Shown piece by piece: positions 17,037-25,163 of a stretch of 64,000 bases of DNA (its first letter is position 1; every line of letters starts with the position of its first letter). Origin of the DNA: Alphaproteobacteria bacterium (GTDB lineage Bacteria; Pseudomonadota; Alphaproteobacteria; CAAHEQ01; UBA3637); contig JAFYHG010000022.1 in NCBI GenBank assembly GCA_017539265.1, positions 62,001 to 126,000 on the forward strand. The letters run 5' to 3'. A program made the translations under genes and the position numbers. The notes under the pieces were generated by a model, which did not search any database, was not told the DNA's origin, and saw only the letters and a list, made by a program, of their open reading frames with translations.

Positions 17037-17957
17037 CTATTCTGAACACGAAAAATCAAATTCGTAATCCGGTTCAACCGTCACATCCTCTATAGAAAAA
17101 GATGTAGCAGCCGATTTTTTCCGTTCTACGGAAAAGCGCTTTACCTCTTCTTGGGTTGCATTTCGTTTAGTTCCATCTTTTAGAAAACAAATATCAGAAT
17201 TAATAAAAGTATCGATTTCAACCGTCTTTATACCATTTTTATTATGTCCTCTTATAATCGTCATTTCTAGGTTTATATTAGTGATTGCATCCCAAATTAA
17301 TTTTCCAGCATCATTATACCTTCGACCGTAGATATACTCACCATTATTTTTATATTCATAGATTAGCTGATTATTCCAAAATTCTTGAAATAAACGGATA
17401 TTAGCTTTTTCACTTTTTTTAAAATCTACAAGGAATATATGATTATCATCATCATGATTATACTGGGATAAATTATACCCTTCATGATAACCGTTTTTAA
17501 AGGCTTTCATGACCTTCTTTGTTGGTTCATCTGCCAAAATAACAACTCCCGTTATAGGCTTACCCTCCATATCGGTCGCAGACATTTTATCTTCGGAAAG
17601 TTTTACTTCACTTAAAGTGTATTTTTTCATGCCGTCAAATATGTGTTCATCCGGCACAGTGACAGGAGCATCTCGAAATTGATCTCGTAATGCCAAAGTT
17701 TTTTCGTGGACAACATTTACAAATACGTGGAATAGAAAAATAAGACTTATGCACAAGATAATATCGATCAAGATATCAAGCGCCCACATTTTAGAAATTT
17801 TCTTTTTTTTGGCGTAGTAGAGCGAAACTATCAGTAGAAAATATAAAATACTGACTACTACATGAACAGATTGGATTTCAGTAGTATTCACTAAAACGAA
17901 AACTAATATCAATAAAGTAAGTAAAAATCGGGCAATTTCTTTTAAAATTTTTTTCAT
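17037..17957 (-). CDS. Hypothetical membrane-anchored protein
   Basis: A 306-residue protein with three or four N-terminal hydrophobic segments (residues about 7-28, 31-48, 58-83) and a large soluble C-terminal domain that would be periplasmic or cytosolic depending on topology. The tail contains NNGEYIYGRRYNDAGKLIWD, which resembles a single MORN/YwqK-like turn. It is noticeably A/T-richer than argS. A GGAG Shine-Dalgarno lies upstream of the ATG. It follows argS by 21 bases on the same strand and is probably co-transcribed. I recognise no family. Confidence 0.6.
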   Translation of the reverse strand: MKKILKEIARFLLTLLILVFVLVNTTEIQSVHVVVSILYFLLIVSLYYAKKKKISKMWALDILIDIILCISLIFLFHVFVNVVHEKTLALRDQFRDAPVTVPDEHIFDGMKKYTLSEVKLSEDKMSATDMEGKPITGVVILADEPTKKVMKAFKNGYHEGYNLSQYNHDDDNHIFLVDFKKSEKANIRLFQEFWNNQLIYEYKNNGEYIYGRRYNDAGKLIWDAITNINLEMTIIRGHNKNGIKTVEIDTFINSDICFLKDGTKRNATQEEVKRFSVERKKSAATSFSIEDVTVEPDYEFDFSCSE

Positions 17958-17978
17958 TTTATTTTTCTTTCTCCTTTT

Positions 17979-19751
17979 TTACATCTTTTCCGGCACCTGC
18001 AAACCCAATAAATCCGCTACCGTTTCCGCCACATGCAAAGTGTATTTCGTAAGCGTCAATCGCGATTTTTGTGTCTGCGGATCCGCCCCTTTAATCGGAC
18101 AATCATGATAGAACAAATTGAAATCCTGCGCCAATTTAAACAGGTAATCCGCAATCACATGCGGTGTCCGGTTATCATAGGCCGTTTGCACCGAATCCGG
18201 CAACGCATAAAGCCGCAGCACCAACTGCCGTTCGGCCGGATTTGTAATCTTAACGAAATCATCCGCCGCCAAGGCTTTATCCGCCCCCATTTTTTCCAAC
18301 ACCGACTTCATCCGCACCATGGCATAGAGCAAATAGGGCCCCGTTTTTCCTTCGGTACTGGTTAATTTATCTTCGTCAAAAATATAGTTTTTAATGCGTT
18401 CATTAATCAAATCCGCGAATTTCAATGCCGACACCCCCACAATTTGGGATATTTTTGTTTTTTCATCTGCCGTCAAATCGCGTCCCATTTCGCCCGATTC
18501 CATTTTTTTAAGGGCCGCTTCTTTCGCGATATCAATCAAATACCTAAGTGTCGGCACCCCGCCCGAACGGGTCTTATAGGGTTTATTATCGGCACCGTTT
18601 AACGTTCCGAATCCCAAATGTTCCAAACTGACATTCGGGGCAATTCCAATTTTATCTGCTGCCAAAAAGACTTGCTCAAAATGTAACCCTTGACGCGCAT
18701 CCACAACATACAAAATAGCATCAGGTTTAAATTCATCCACCCGTTCTTCAATTGTGGCAATATCGGTTGCCGCATACATCACACCGCCGTCGGATTTTAC
18801 CATAATCACGGGCGGCAAATCATTTCCGTTTTTAGATTTCCCCAGCGGAATAATTTCTGCCCCTTGGTCCTTCACCAAAGTCCCGTTGGCGCGCAACCGT
18901 TCAATCATCCGCCAAAGCCTTTCATGCACATGGCTTTCCCCGCGCCACAGGTCAAAAGAAACACCCAATTCATCATAAAGTTTCCGAATATCCGCAACGG
19001 ATAAGTCAATAAAGTGTTGCCACAGAGCCCGATACCCCCTATGCCCGTCCTGCAATAATTTTGTATTTTCATGCGCCCGCGTTGCAAAGGCTTCATCATC
19101 TTTAGCATGTTGGCTTGCAACCGGATACATTGTCTCTAAATCCTTATTGGTAAAGGGTGCCTCTTTGGGGTAATCCCCCGTAAAATTCGGATCAAAATAG
19201 GGTAAATCCGGTGACCTGTCTTGCAATTCCGTGATAAGCAATCCCATTGGTTTTCCCCAATCACCCAAATGCACATCTGCAATCACCTTATCGCCCACAA
19301 ACCGACAAATCCGCTTTATGGATTCGCCGATAATGGCCGGCCGCAAATGTCCCACATGTAATGCCTTAGCCACATTCGGTCCACCATAGTCCATCACAAT
19401 TGTTTTAGGTGTATCCGGCCGCTCATATCCGCATTTTTCACCGGATAAAATCGAAAACAAATTCTGCCCCAAAACCTCATTTGAAACCTTCATATTGATA
19501 AAGCCCGGCCCGTCCACCGATACCGTTTCGAAAAAAGAATCTCCGCGCAATTTTTCGGCGATTTGCTCGGCCAAAGCCCGTGGATTTTGACGCATCGTTT
19601 TCGCAAGCGGCAAAGCCCCATTCGATTGATAATCGCTGATATCCGGCCGATCCGACAGGCGCACCAATGTGTTATTCGCATCAAAACCGCAACTTTCAAA
19701 AGCCTTTTTTACTTTTTCTTTAATTTGATTTAACAGATTCATTTTTTTCAC
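17979..19751 (-). CDS. argS: Arginyl-tRNA synthetase
   Basis: A 590-residue class I synthetase that charges tRNA-Arg. Visible features are the N-terminal Add1 domain (MKKMNLLNQIKEKVKKAFES), the HIGH motif as HVGH in NVAKALHVGHLRPAIIGES, the catalytic core containing GDWGKPMGLLI and YVVDARQGLHFEQVF, and the C-terminal anticodon-binding DALR domain ending LADLLGLQVPEKM. As usual for ArgS, a canonical KMSK is not obvious. Length is normal. Transcription starts from a clear promoter at 19776-19804. Confidence 0.96.
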   Translation of the reverse strand: MKKMNLLNQIKEKVKKAFESCGFDANNTLVRLSDRPDISDYQSNGALPLAKTMRQNPRALAEQIAEKLRGDSFFETVSVDGPGFINMKVSNEVLGQNLFSILSGEKCGYERPDTPKTIVMDYGGPNVAKALHVGHLRPAIIGESIKRICRFVGDKVIADVHLGDWGKPMGLLITELQDRSPDLPYFDPNFTGDYPKEAPFTNKDLETMYPVASQHAKDDEAFATRAHENTKLLQDGHRGYRALWQHFIDLSVADIRKLYDELGVSFDLWRGESHVHERLWRMIERLRANGTLVKDQGAEIIPLGKSKNGNDLPPVIMVKSDGGVMYAATDIATIEERVDEFKPDAILYVVDARQGLHFEQVFLAADKIGIAPNVSLEHLGFGTLNGADNKPYKTRSGGVPTLRYLIDIAKEAALKKMESGEMGRDLTADEKTKISQIVGVSALKFADLINERIKNYIFDEDKLTSTEGKTGPYLLYAMVRMKSVLEKMGADKALAADDFVKITNPAERQLVLRLYALPDSVQTAYDNRTPHVIADYLFKLAQDFNLFYHDCPIKGADPQTQKSRLTLTKYTLHVAETVADLLGLQVPEKM

Positions 19752-19775
19752 CCTAACAATAAAAAATATGCATAA

Positions 19776-19804
19776 AAGATACCATATTCCCCCTCTAAAT
19801 GCAA
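19776..19804 (-). promoter_or_regulatory. Sigma70 promoter of argS
   Basis: On the minus strand, TTGCAT (19799-19804), 17 bases, TATCTT (19776-19781). It gives a leader of about 20 bases before the argS ATG. It lies back to back with the rodZ-like promoter at 19824-19852. Confidence 0.75.
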
Positions 19805-19823
19805 TCTTTATTTTGAAAAACTC

Positions 19824-19852
19824 TTTACAAACGAATAAAAAAAGGCTATGAT
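19824..19852 (+). promoter_or_regulatory. Sigma70 promoter of the rodZ-like/prfA/prmC unit
   Basis: TTTACA (19824-19829), 17 bases, TATGAT (19847-19852). The predicted start near 19859 places the GAGG site (19871-19874) and ATG 19881 in a normal leader. This supports initiation at 19881 rather than at the TTG 146 bases later. Confidence 0.75.
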
Positions 19853-19880
19853 AACAAAAAATTTTTTAATGAGGCACAAA

Positions 19881-20026
19881 ATGGCACCACGGACAAAAAA
19901 ACAGAACAACCTGTCATTCAGGAAGAACCCCTAAAGGAACAACCGGTATCGGAATCGATTCCCGAACAAACCGAACCCGAACATCGGGAACAACCTGCAC
20001 GGCGCGGTCGTCCCAAAAAGGAACCC
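19881..20026 (+). other. N-terminal coding segment of the rodZ-like gene, out of frame across an A7 run
   Basis: ATG 19881, with GAGG six bases upstream and a good promoter, opens MAPRTKK and then, in its own frame, stops at 19932-19934 after 17 codons. The frame of the downstream HTH protein is open throughout this segment and encodes a Glu/Pro/Gln-rich stretch (TEQPVIQEEPLKEQPVSE and onward) but has no ATG, GTG or TTG before 20027. The two frames meet at A7 (19895-19901), read A-AAA-AAA in the ATG frame, a classical -1 slippery heptamer. A -1 shift, or one extra A, joins MAPRTKK to TEQPV. It may be programmed slippage, phase variation, or a base-calling error. Confidence 0.7.
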
Positions 20027-20854
20027 TTGCCCGAAACGGATATGCTTCCTTTAACTTTGGGGGTTGTGTTGCAACAAGCTCGTCAGTCCAAGCATATGAA
20101 AATTCCTTCTATTTCCAAAAAATTGCGGATTAAGGAAATTTATCTGGAAGCCTTGGAAAAAGGCGATTATCAAGTTTTCCCCGCCCTCGTCTACGGGGTT
20201 GGTTTTTTACGCAGTTATGCTTCTTTTCTGGATTTAAATCCGGATGAAATGATTGCCCGTTTTCATAAAGAAACCTCGGACATAAAGGAAGAGCCCTTGG
20301 ACATGCCGCGTTCCCGTGATGCCAAAGTTTTACCTTCGCCCAAGGTTACCATTATCTCTCTGATTGCCCTCTTTTTCCTGTATTTGATCTGGAATTGGTT
20401 CCAAGTCATGACAACCGACCCGTTGCAAGCACTTGAAAAACCAACTCCCACAACAACTGTAGAGGTTATTTTACCCACCGAACCGGCACCCGTCACGGCT
20501 GATGAACTTCCGGCAACCGAAACAGCCCCCGCACAGGCTTCTGCCCAATCGGCACCGGCTCACACACCCGTTGTTTATGGTTTAAAAACGCCGGCGCGTG
20601 TTTCCTTTGTAGCAACCGGTAAAACAACAATTGAAGTCCGCGACCTTGAAGCCGACAAGCTCCTTCTCAAAAAGGATTTAGAAGCCGGCGATCGTTATAA
20701 TCCCGATTCCGATCCCAAAGGACTGGCTCTTAAAACAACAGATGCCGGCGCTTTAGACGTTTATGTAGACAGCAAAAAAATAAAAACGCTCGGCAAGAAA
20801 GGTCAAGTTCGGACCGGCATTCAAATGGATGCGTCGCATTTATTGAAAGACTAA
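20027..20854 (+). CDS. rodZ: RodZ-like helix-turn-helix membrane protein
   Basis: A 275-residue product counted from the TTG at 20027; the true start is probably ATG 19881 through a frameshift, giving about 324 residues. The N-terminus has a HTH_25 domain (LGVVLQQARQSKHMKIPSIS, then YLEALEKGDYQVFPALVYGV), one transmembrane helix (VTIISLIALFFLYLIWNWF), a Pro/Thr-rich periplasmic linker and a C-terminal DUF4115-like domain (ARVSFVATGKTTIEVRD). RodZ links MreB filaments to the cell-wall elongation machinery. It is followed 3 bases later by prfA, so it shares the prfA/prmC transcript. Confidence 0.8.
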   Translation: MPETDMLPLTLGVVLQQARQSKHMKIPSISKKLRIKEIYLEALEKGDYQVFPALVYGVGFLRSYASFLDLNPDEMIARFHKETSDIKEEPLDMPRSRDAKVLPSPKVTIISLIALFFLYLIWNWFQVMTTDPLQALEKPTPTTTVEVILPTEPAPVTADELPATETAPAQASAQSAPAHTPVVYGLKTPARVSFVATGKTTIEVRDLEADKLLLKKDLEAGDRYNPDSDPKGLALKTTDAGALDVYVDSKKIKTLGKKGQVRTGIQMDASHLLKD

Positions 20855-20857
20855 CCA

Positions 20858-21925
20858 ATGAATTTTGAACAAAAACTGGAAACGATTTTATCTCGTCACG
20901 AGGAAGTAACGGCTCTTTTAGCCGCCGGTGCTTCCGGGGAAGAATTTGTTAAACTCTCCAAAGAATTAAGCTCCCTTGAAGACATTGTCCGTGTCGGGAA
21001 CGAATATAAAAAGTGCCGCCAAAATTTACAGGATGCCCAAACTCTTTTATCTGATGATTCATTGGATGCGGAGATGCGTGCCATGGCCGAAGAAGAAGTG
21101 CGCGATTTAACCGAACGCCTGCCGGAATTGGAAAAGCAAATCCAGATTTTACTGTTACCCCGTGATGAGGCTGATGACCGTAACGTGGTGCTGGAGGTTC
21201 GTGCCGGAACCGGCGGTGAGGAAGCAGCCCTCTTCGGTGCCGAACTTTTTCGAATGTATGAACGTTATGCCGCCAATAAAGGCTGGAAGTTTGAGGTTCT
21301 CTCCTTAAATGAAACAGGCCTCGGCGGTTATAAAGAAGCGGTGGCTCAAATTTCGGGTCATGCCGTATTTGCTCGGCTTAAATTTGAATCGGGTGCTCAT
21401 CGGGTTCAACGTGTGCCGGAAACTGAGGCCGGCGGGCGTGTTCATACCTCGGCCGCAACGGTGGCTGTTCTTCCCGAAGCCCAAGAGGTTGATGTCAAAA
21501 TCAACGAAGCCGATTTGGAAATTACAACCTGTCGCGCCAGTGGCGCCGGCGGTCAGCACGTGAACAAGACCGACAGTGCCATTCGTATCGTGCATAAACC
21601 CACCGGTATCGCCGTTGAATGTCAGGAAGAAAGATCCCAATTTAAAAACAAAGAAAAAGCGATGATGCGTCTGCGCACGGCGCTTTACGATATGCAACGT
21701 CAAGCCTTGGATAAGGAACGTTCTCAAAACCGTAAAAGCCAAGTCGGTTCCGGTGATCGTTCCGAACGGATTCGCACCTATAACTTCCCCCAAGGTCGGG
21801 TCACGGATCACCGCATCAATAAGACATCATATCAACTGCACGAATTTATGGACGGTCAATTGGATGAATTTATCGATGCCCTGATTATGGAAGATCAAAT
21901 GGCGCGTCTTGCGGAATTGGATTAA
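20858..21925 (+). CDS. prfA: Peptide chain release factor 1
   Basis: A 355-residue class I release factor for UAA and UAG. The GGQ motif ([20 protein letters not shown]), which triggers peptidyl-tRNA hydrolysis, and the RF1-type P-x-T recognition element ([17 protein letters not shown], here P-E-T) are intact. The C-terminal [18 protein letters not shown] block is typical. Length matches the family. The stop codon is followed directly by the prmC ATG; PrmC methylates the GGQ glutamine of this protein. Confidence 0.97.
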   Translation: MNFEQKLETILSRHEEVTALLAAGASGEEFVKLSKELSSLEDIVRVGNEYKKCRQNLQDAQTLLSDDSLDAEMRAMAEEEVRDLTERLPELEKQIQILLLPRDEADDRNVVLEVRAGTGGEEAALFGAELFRMYERYAANKGWKFEVLSLNETGLGGYKEAVAQISGHAVFARLKFESGAHRVQRVPETEAGGRVHTSAATVAVLPEAQEVDVKINEADLEITTCRASGAGGQHVNKTDSAIRIVHKPTGIAVECQEERSQFKNKEKAMMRLRTALYDMQRQALDKERSQNRKSQVGSGDRSERIRTYNFPQGRVTDHRINKTSYQLHEFMDGQLDEFIDALIMEDQMARLAELD

Positions 21926-22693
21926 ATGGATTTAAAAGAAATTACCGAACGGTTAAAAGGGGTATCCGACACCCCGCGCTTGGATGCTCGTCTGCTGATG
22001 GCCGACGGCGGTGATTTAGATGCTAAAATCCGACGCCGTTTAAATCATGAACCCGTTTCTAAAATTATCGGCAAAAAGGGCTTTTGGAAATCAGAATTTA
22101 TTACTTCCCCCGATGTCTTGGATCCGCGTCCCGATTCCGAAACAATGATTGCCGCTGTTTTAGAACATTGCCCCGATAAAAATAGATCTTATCACATACT
22201 GGATATCGGTGTCGGCAGCGGTTGCCTGCTTTTTTCTCTGTTGGATGAATACCCTTGCGCCACGGGCGTTGGCATAGATATATCGCCCCAGGCTTTACAA
22301 ATCGCCACACAAAATAAGCAAGGTCGTCCCGCAACCCTAATCCAAAAAGATTTCTATCAACCTAATTGGACAGATGACCTCGAAAAATTCGATATCATCA
22401 TATCCAATCCGCCATATATCCCCACTGGGGAAATTGAAACTTTATCCCCCGATGTCCGCTTATTCGATCCGCTTTCTGCCTTGGACGGCGGACCGGATGG
22501 CTTAGACGCCTACAGGGCTTTGGCAAAATCTCTTCCCACTCTACTCAACAAGGGCTCACTTATCTTTCTGGAAATCGGCCAAAATCAAGAACAGGATGTG
22601 TCCCAAATTTTCACTTCGGCCGATTTTCGCTTACTGAAAATCGTCCCCGATTTAGGCCACATCAACCGGATTTTAGTTTTAAATAAAGGGTAA
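21926..22693 (+). CDS. prmC: Release factor glutamine N5-methyltransferase
   Basis: A 255-residue SAM-dependent methyltransferase. Motif I is LDIGVGSGCLLFSLL and the substrate-binding NPPY motif is in IIISNPPYIPTGEI; VRLFDPLSALDGGPDGLDAY follows as usual. It methylates the Gln of GGQ in release factors. It starts on the base after the prfA stop, the standard prfA-prmC arrangement. The N-terminal helical domain is shorter than in E. coli PrmC (277 residues). It converges on a minus-strand membrane gene 9 bases away. Confidence 0.95.
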   Translation: MDLKEITERLKGVSDTPRLDARLLMADGGDLDAKIRRRLNHEPVSKIIGKKGFWKSEFITSPDVLDPRPDSETMIAAVLEHCPDKNRSYHILDIGVGSGCLLFSLLDEYPCATGVGIDISPQALQIATQNKQGRPATLIQKDFYQPNWTDDLEKFDIIISNPPYIPTGEIETLSPDVRLFDPLSALDGGPDGLDAYRALAKSLPTLLNKGSLIFLEIGQNQEQDVSQIFTSADFRLLKIVPDLGHINRILVLNKG

Positions 22694-22702
22694 AATAAAA
22701 AA

Positions 22703-23302
22703 CTATTTGTTTGAGTCCACCGAGCTAATTAACTTATTTATCAAAGAATATGTCAATTCCCTCTTTATCAAAACAAGTATCAGCAATATACCACCTATAA
22801 TCATTAACATCATACTTGTCCAATAATCATCACCGCCCCATGCTGACACGGTTAATTCTCTATCAGGTGAGGTTAAAAAAGATTCTATCCGATCTTTTTT
22901 GGTCATAATATCTACATAGGCAGAGGAATTTTCATCAAAATCTTTTCCACCCAACACGGGACAGAAAAAACCCCAAAAGAGGCATTCATACCAATCTACA
23001 TTTTTAAAAAGAAGTAATTTACCAGATGGCGTTTGTAAAAACAAACGATATTTATAGTAGTAGGATTCTCCGTGATGAGCATGGTGAATATTGGGTCCAG
23101 AAATATCTAGAATAATCCCATTTTGAAGGTTATTTATACTAAAATCTTTAATGGTTCTACCATTACTTTTAAGTACACAAACTCCTGCATCTTTACTGCA
23201 CTCCAGGGTATCTTTCGTAATAAGATACATAAACAACCCACCGACTAAAGCGCACAATAGAAGTATAATAATAGATGAATATATGGTTTTTTGAACTGTC
23301 AT
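22703..23302 (-). CDS. Hypothetical two-span membrane protein
   Basis: A 199-residue protein with an N-terminal hydrophobic span (residues about 9-29) and a C-terminal one (about 162-180), leaving a soluble loop of about 130 residues with several Cys (CSKDAGVC, CLFWGFFC). The loop is presumably periplasmic. It is A/T-rich. It lies 8 bases after the APH-like gene on the same strand, the third gene of the zeta-like/APH-like unit. I recognise no family; an immunity or sensor role can be imagined but nothing in the sequence shows it. Confidence 0.6.
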   Translation of the reverse strand: MTVQKTIYSSIIILLLCALVGGLFMYLITKDTLECSKDAGVCVLKSNGRTIKDFSINNLQNGIILDISGPNIHHAHHGESYYYKYRLFLQTPSGKLLLFKNVDWYECLFWGFFCPVLGGKDFDENSSAYVDIMTKKDRIESFLTSPDRELTVSAWGGDDYWTSMMLMIIGGILLILVLIKRELTYSLINKLISSVDSNK

Positions 23303-23310
23303 ATTAATCT

Positions 23311-24192
23311 CTACGCATTAAACCGCTTTCCTTCCTGTTCGGCCATGGCTAAAACGGCCTCGGGGATAATGATTTCCGGGTGTTCGGCCTGCATATACTG
23401 CACATATTTATATTCTACGTACTTGAACAAATCCACAATATGCTGAACCTTAATTTCGTCGCATGGGCGCTGGGCTTGATAGGCCTCTAATACCGCCTGT
23501 CCCAAACTCGGCGTAGCCCGCCCTACAAATCGACCGACATCGGCATGCCTGTCGGAAATAGAGGCAAAAGCGAAATCAATCACGCCACTTAAATGCGCTT
23601 CTTCGTCCAATAAGATATTCCCCGGATTAAAATCGCCATGAATAATCACCGGTTTTTCCGATGTTTTTTCCATAGCAATTAAATCATTGTGTTTTTCCAA
23701 ATCATAATCCCCTTTGTGAACGGTCGATAATCCGGTCAAAAAGTCATTTAAACTTTCCGCAATATCGGCGGGCATTGTATCCACGGGGATAGCATGTAAT
23801 TCCGATAAGAACTGAACAATATCCTCTGCAACACGTTTTTCTTCTTCTGACGTTAAATCATTCATGCGTGAGGTCAACGATACTCCCTTAATTTTCCGAT
23901 GCATGGAAAACGGCCGATTGTTATCAAATTTTAATTGCATATCCGGTATCTGAACGGACACTTTCCCCTTAACAAATTGGCAAAAATGACAATCCTTAAT
24001 CATCATGCGTGCGAAAAAGAAGTTCCGCGGAAACCGAAAGATATAGGCACTTTGTTCTGTTTCCACATCCATTGTAATATTGGTCCAACCGGTTTGAATA
24101 GTTTCCGCTTTGACCAGGCGATTTTCCGCCCCGATATTCTTTTTGATAATTTCAACTAATTCCGCTTCATTCGGGGAAAAATAATCATACAT
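23311..24192 (-). CDS. Aminoglycoside/choline-kinase-like phosphotransferase
   Basis: A 293-residue protein kinase-like fold enzyme of the APH family. The catalytic loop reads VIIHGDFNPGNILLD (H-x-D-x4-N) and the metal-binding DFG equivalent is GVIDFAFASISDRHADVG. The N-terminal lobe contains TGWTNITMDVET and AYIFRFPRN, the nucleotide-binding strands. APH-type kinases phosphorylate antibiotics, choline, homoserine or related small molecules; the substrate cannot be read from sequence. It overlaps the upstream zeta-like gene by 8 bases, so the two are translationally coupled. Confidence 0.85.
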   Translation of the reverse strand: MYDYFSPNEAELVEIIKKNIGAENRLVKAETIQTGWTNITMDVETEQSAYIFRFPRNFFFARMMIKDCHFCQFVKGKVSVQIPDMQLKFDNNRPFSMHRKIKGVSLTSRMNDLTSEEEKRVAEDIVQFLSELHAIPVDTMPADIAESLNDFLTGLSTVHKGDYDLEKHNDLIAMEKTSEKPVIIHGDFNPGNILLDEEAHLSGVIDFAFASISDRHADVGRFVGRATPSLGQAVLEAYQAQRPCDEIKVQHIVDLFKYVEYKYVQYMQAEHPEIIIPEAVLAMAEQEGKRFNA

Positions 24193-25033
24193 TGTTTAAT
24201 ACTCCTTTGCATATAGATTTCATCCAACGTTTTTTAACTTTCAACAGGTCCTGGGGATTTTTAATTCGCGTATTATCCCGCCGTTGAAAAAGATTGAGTT
24301 TTCTTAACACCGCCCCATTATTCAGGTTTGTTACCTGAATAGGATTTGTTAAAAAGTGCGACCACAAAATCAACCCGTCATTTTTATTAAAAATCCCCGA
24401 CCTTGTCAATGCTTTCAAACAAGGCGCCAAGGCCGTAAAGAAATAGTTTGAAGACGTCGGCTTAACAAATCGCCCCGTCAACTGTTGCCGATGCATAATA
24501 AAGTAATCGGACACTTTCCGCGGCACGCATAAAACATGCATTTGTATCCGATACCCCATCTTTTTGGCCAAAGTCATCAAATATAGGTCCACTTCCGGCT
24601 CTAATAAAGTCATATCAAAAATCAAATTGACGCGATTTAAGATACAATGTTTATAAAACGAAACCAGCGCCCGAAGGGCAAATCCGTTTGTATTTTCACG
24701 CATATGATCGGGATCATTTTTTTGCCATTCCTGATATTTCGGATGAAATGGCGCAAAAGCCCCCACATTGATTTTTAAATAAGGCACTTTTTTAAAGACA
24801 TCTTGAATCGCGGGTGCCAACTGCGAAGATTTTCCGCTTCCCGATTGGCCGGATACCCGAATTAAAAATGGCTTTTCTTCGGACACAATATCTTTCTGAA
24901 AGGCCTCGACAATCTTATCCGTCGGGACACAATCCAACAAATTTTCCTCGCACGGGAAAATACGCTGAATGGCCTGAAAAGCAGATTTCTCAAGCGCTAC
25001 AAACGAATCATCTTTTAAAAAACTTGTATCCAT
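24185..25033 (-). CDS. Zeta-toxin-like P-loop protein
   Basis: A 282-residue protein with Walker A GQSGSGKSS in FLIRVSGQSGSGKSSQLAP, followed by NVGAFAPFHPKYQEW and, further on, FDMTLLEPEVDLYLMTLAKK and HVLCVPRKVSDYFIMHR. This order (P-loop, Asp/Arg patch, TLLEP-type strand) matches zeta-toxin and related kinases that phosphorylate UDP-N-acetylglucosamine or other small substrates. An in-frame TTG at 25072 lies in the promoter, so ATG 25033 is the start. With the -10 at 25044-25049 the mRNA would be nearly leaderless. It overlaps the APH-like gene. Whether it is toxic is unknown, and no classical epsilon antitoxin is adjacent. Confidence 0.75.
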   Translation of the reverse strand: MDTSFLKDDSFVALEKSAFQAIQRIFPCEENLLDCVPTDKIVEAFQKDIVSEEKPFLIRVSGQSGSGKSSQLAPAIQDVFKKVPYLKINVGAFAPFHPKYQEWQKNDPDHMRENTNGFALRALVSFYKHCILNRVNLIFDMTLLEPEVDLYLMTLAKKMGYRIQMHVLCVPRKVSDYFIMHRQQLTGRFVKPTSSNYFFTALAPCLKALTRSGIFNKNDGLILWSHFLTNPIQVTNLNNGAVLRKLNLFQRRDNTRIKNPQDLLKVKKRWMKSICKGVLNNV

Positions 25034-25043
25034 AATGCCGAAT

Positions 25044-25072
25044 ATACTATCATAAACAGCGTAAAAAGTCAA
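25044..25072 (-). promoter_or_regulatory. Promoter of the zeta-like/APH-like unit
   Basis: Minus strand TTGACT (25067-25072), 17 bases, TAGTAT (25044-25049). The ATG is 10 bases past the -10 element, leaving about three bases of leader and no room for a Shine-Dalgarno site. Confidence 0.7.
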
Positions 25073-25106
25073 ACATTTATTCTAACCCTTACCGACTAAA
25101 AACGAC

Positions 25107-25135
25107 TTGACAACCCACCTAAAAATTGATATGTT
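25107..25135 (+). promoter_or_regulatory. Sigma70 promoter of adhE
   Basis: TTGACA (25107-25112), 17 bases, TATGTT (25130-25135). The leader is short, and GAGGGG lies just before ATG 25164. I see no clear palindromic operator between the promoter and the gene. Confidence 0.8.
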
Positions 25136-25163
25136 AAGCCATATTATATATCAGAGGGGTAAA

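Noticed and set aside
20027-20029. TTG 20027 as the true start of the rodZ-like gene
   Set aside because: It lacks a Shine-Dalgarno, lies 170 bases downstream of the promoter, and the same frame is open and coding-like upstream. A frameshifted start at 19881 explains the data better.
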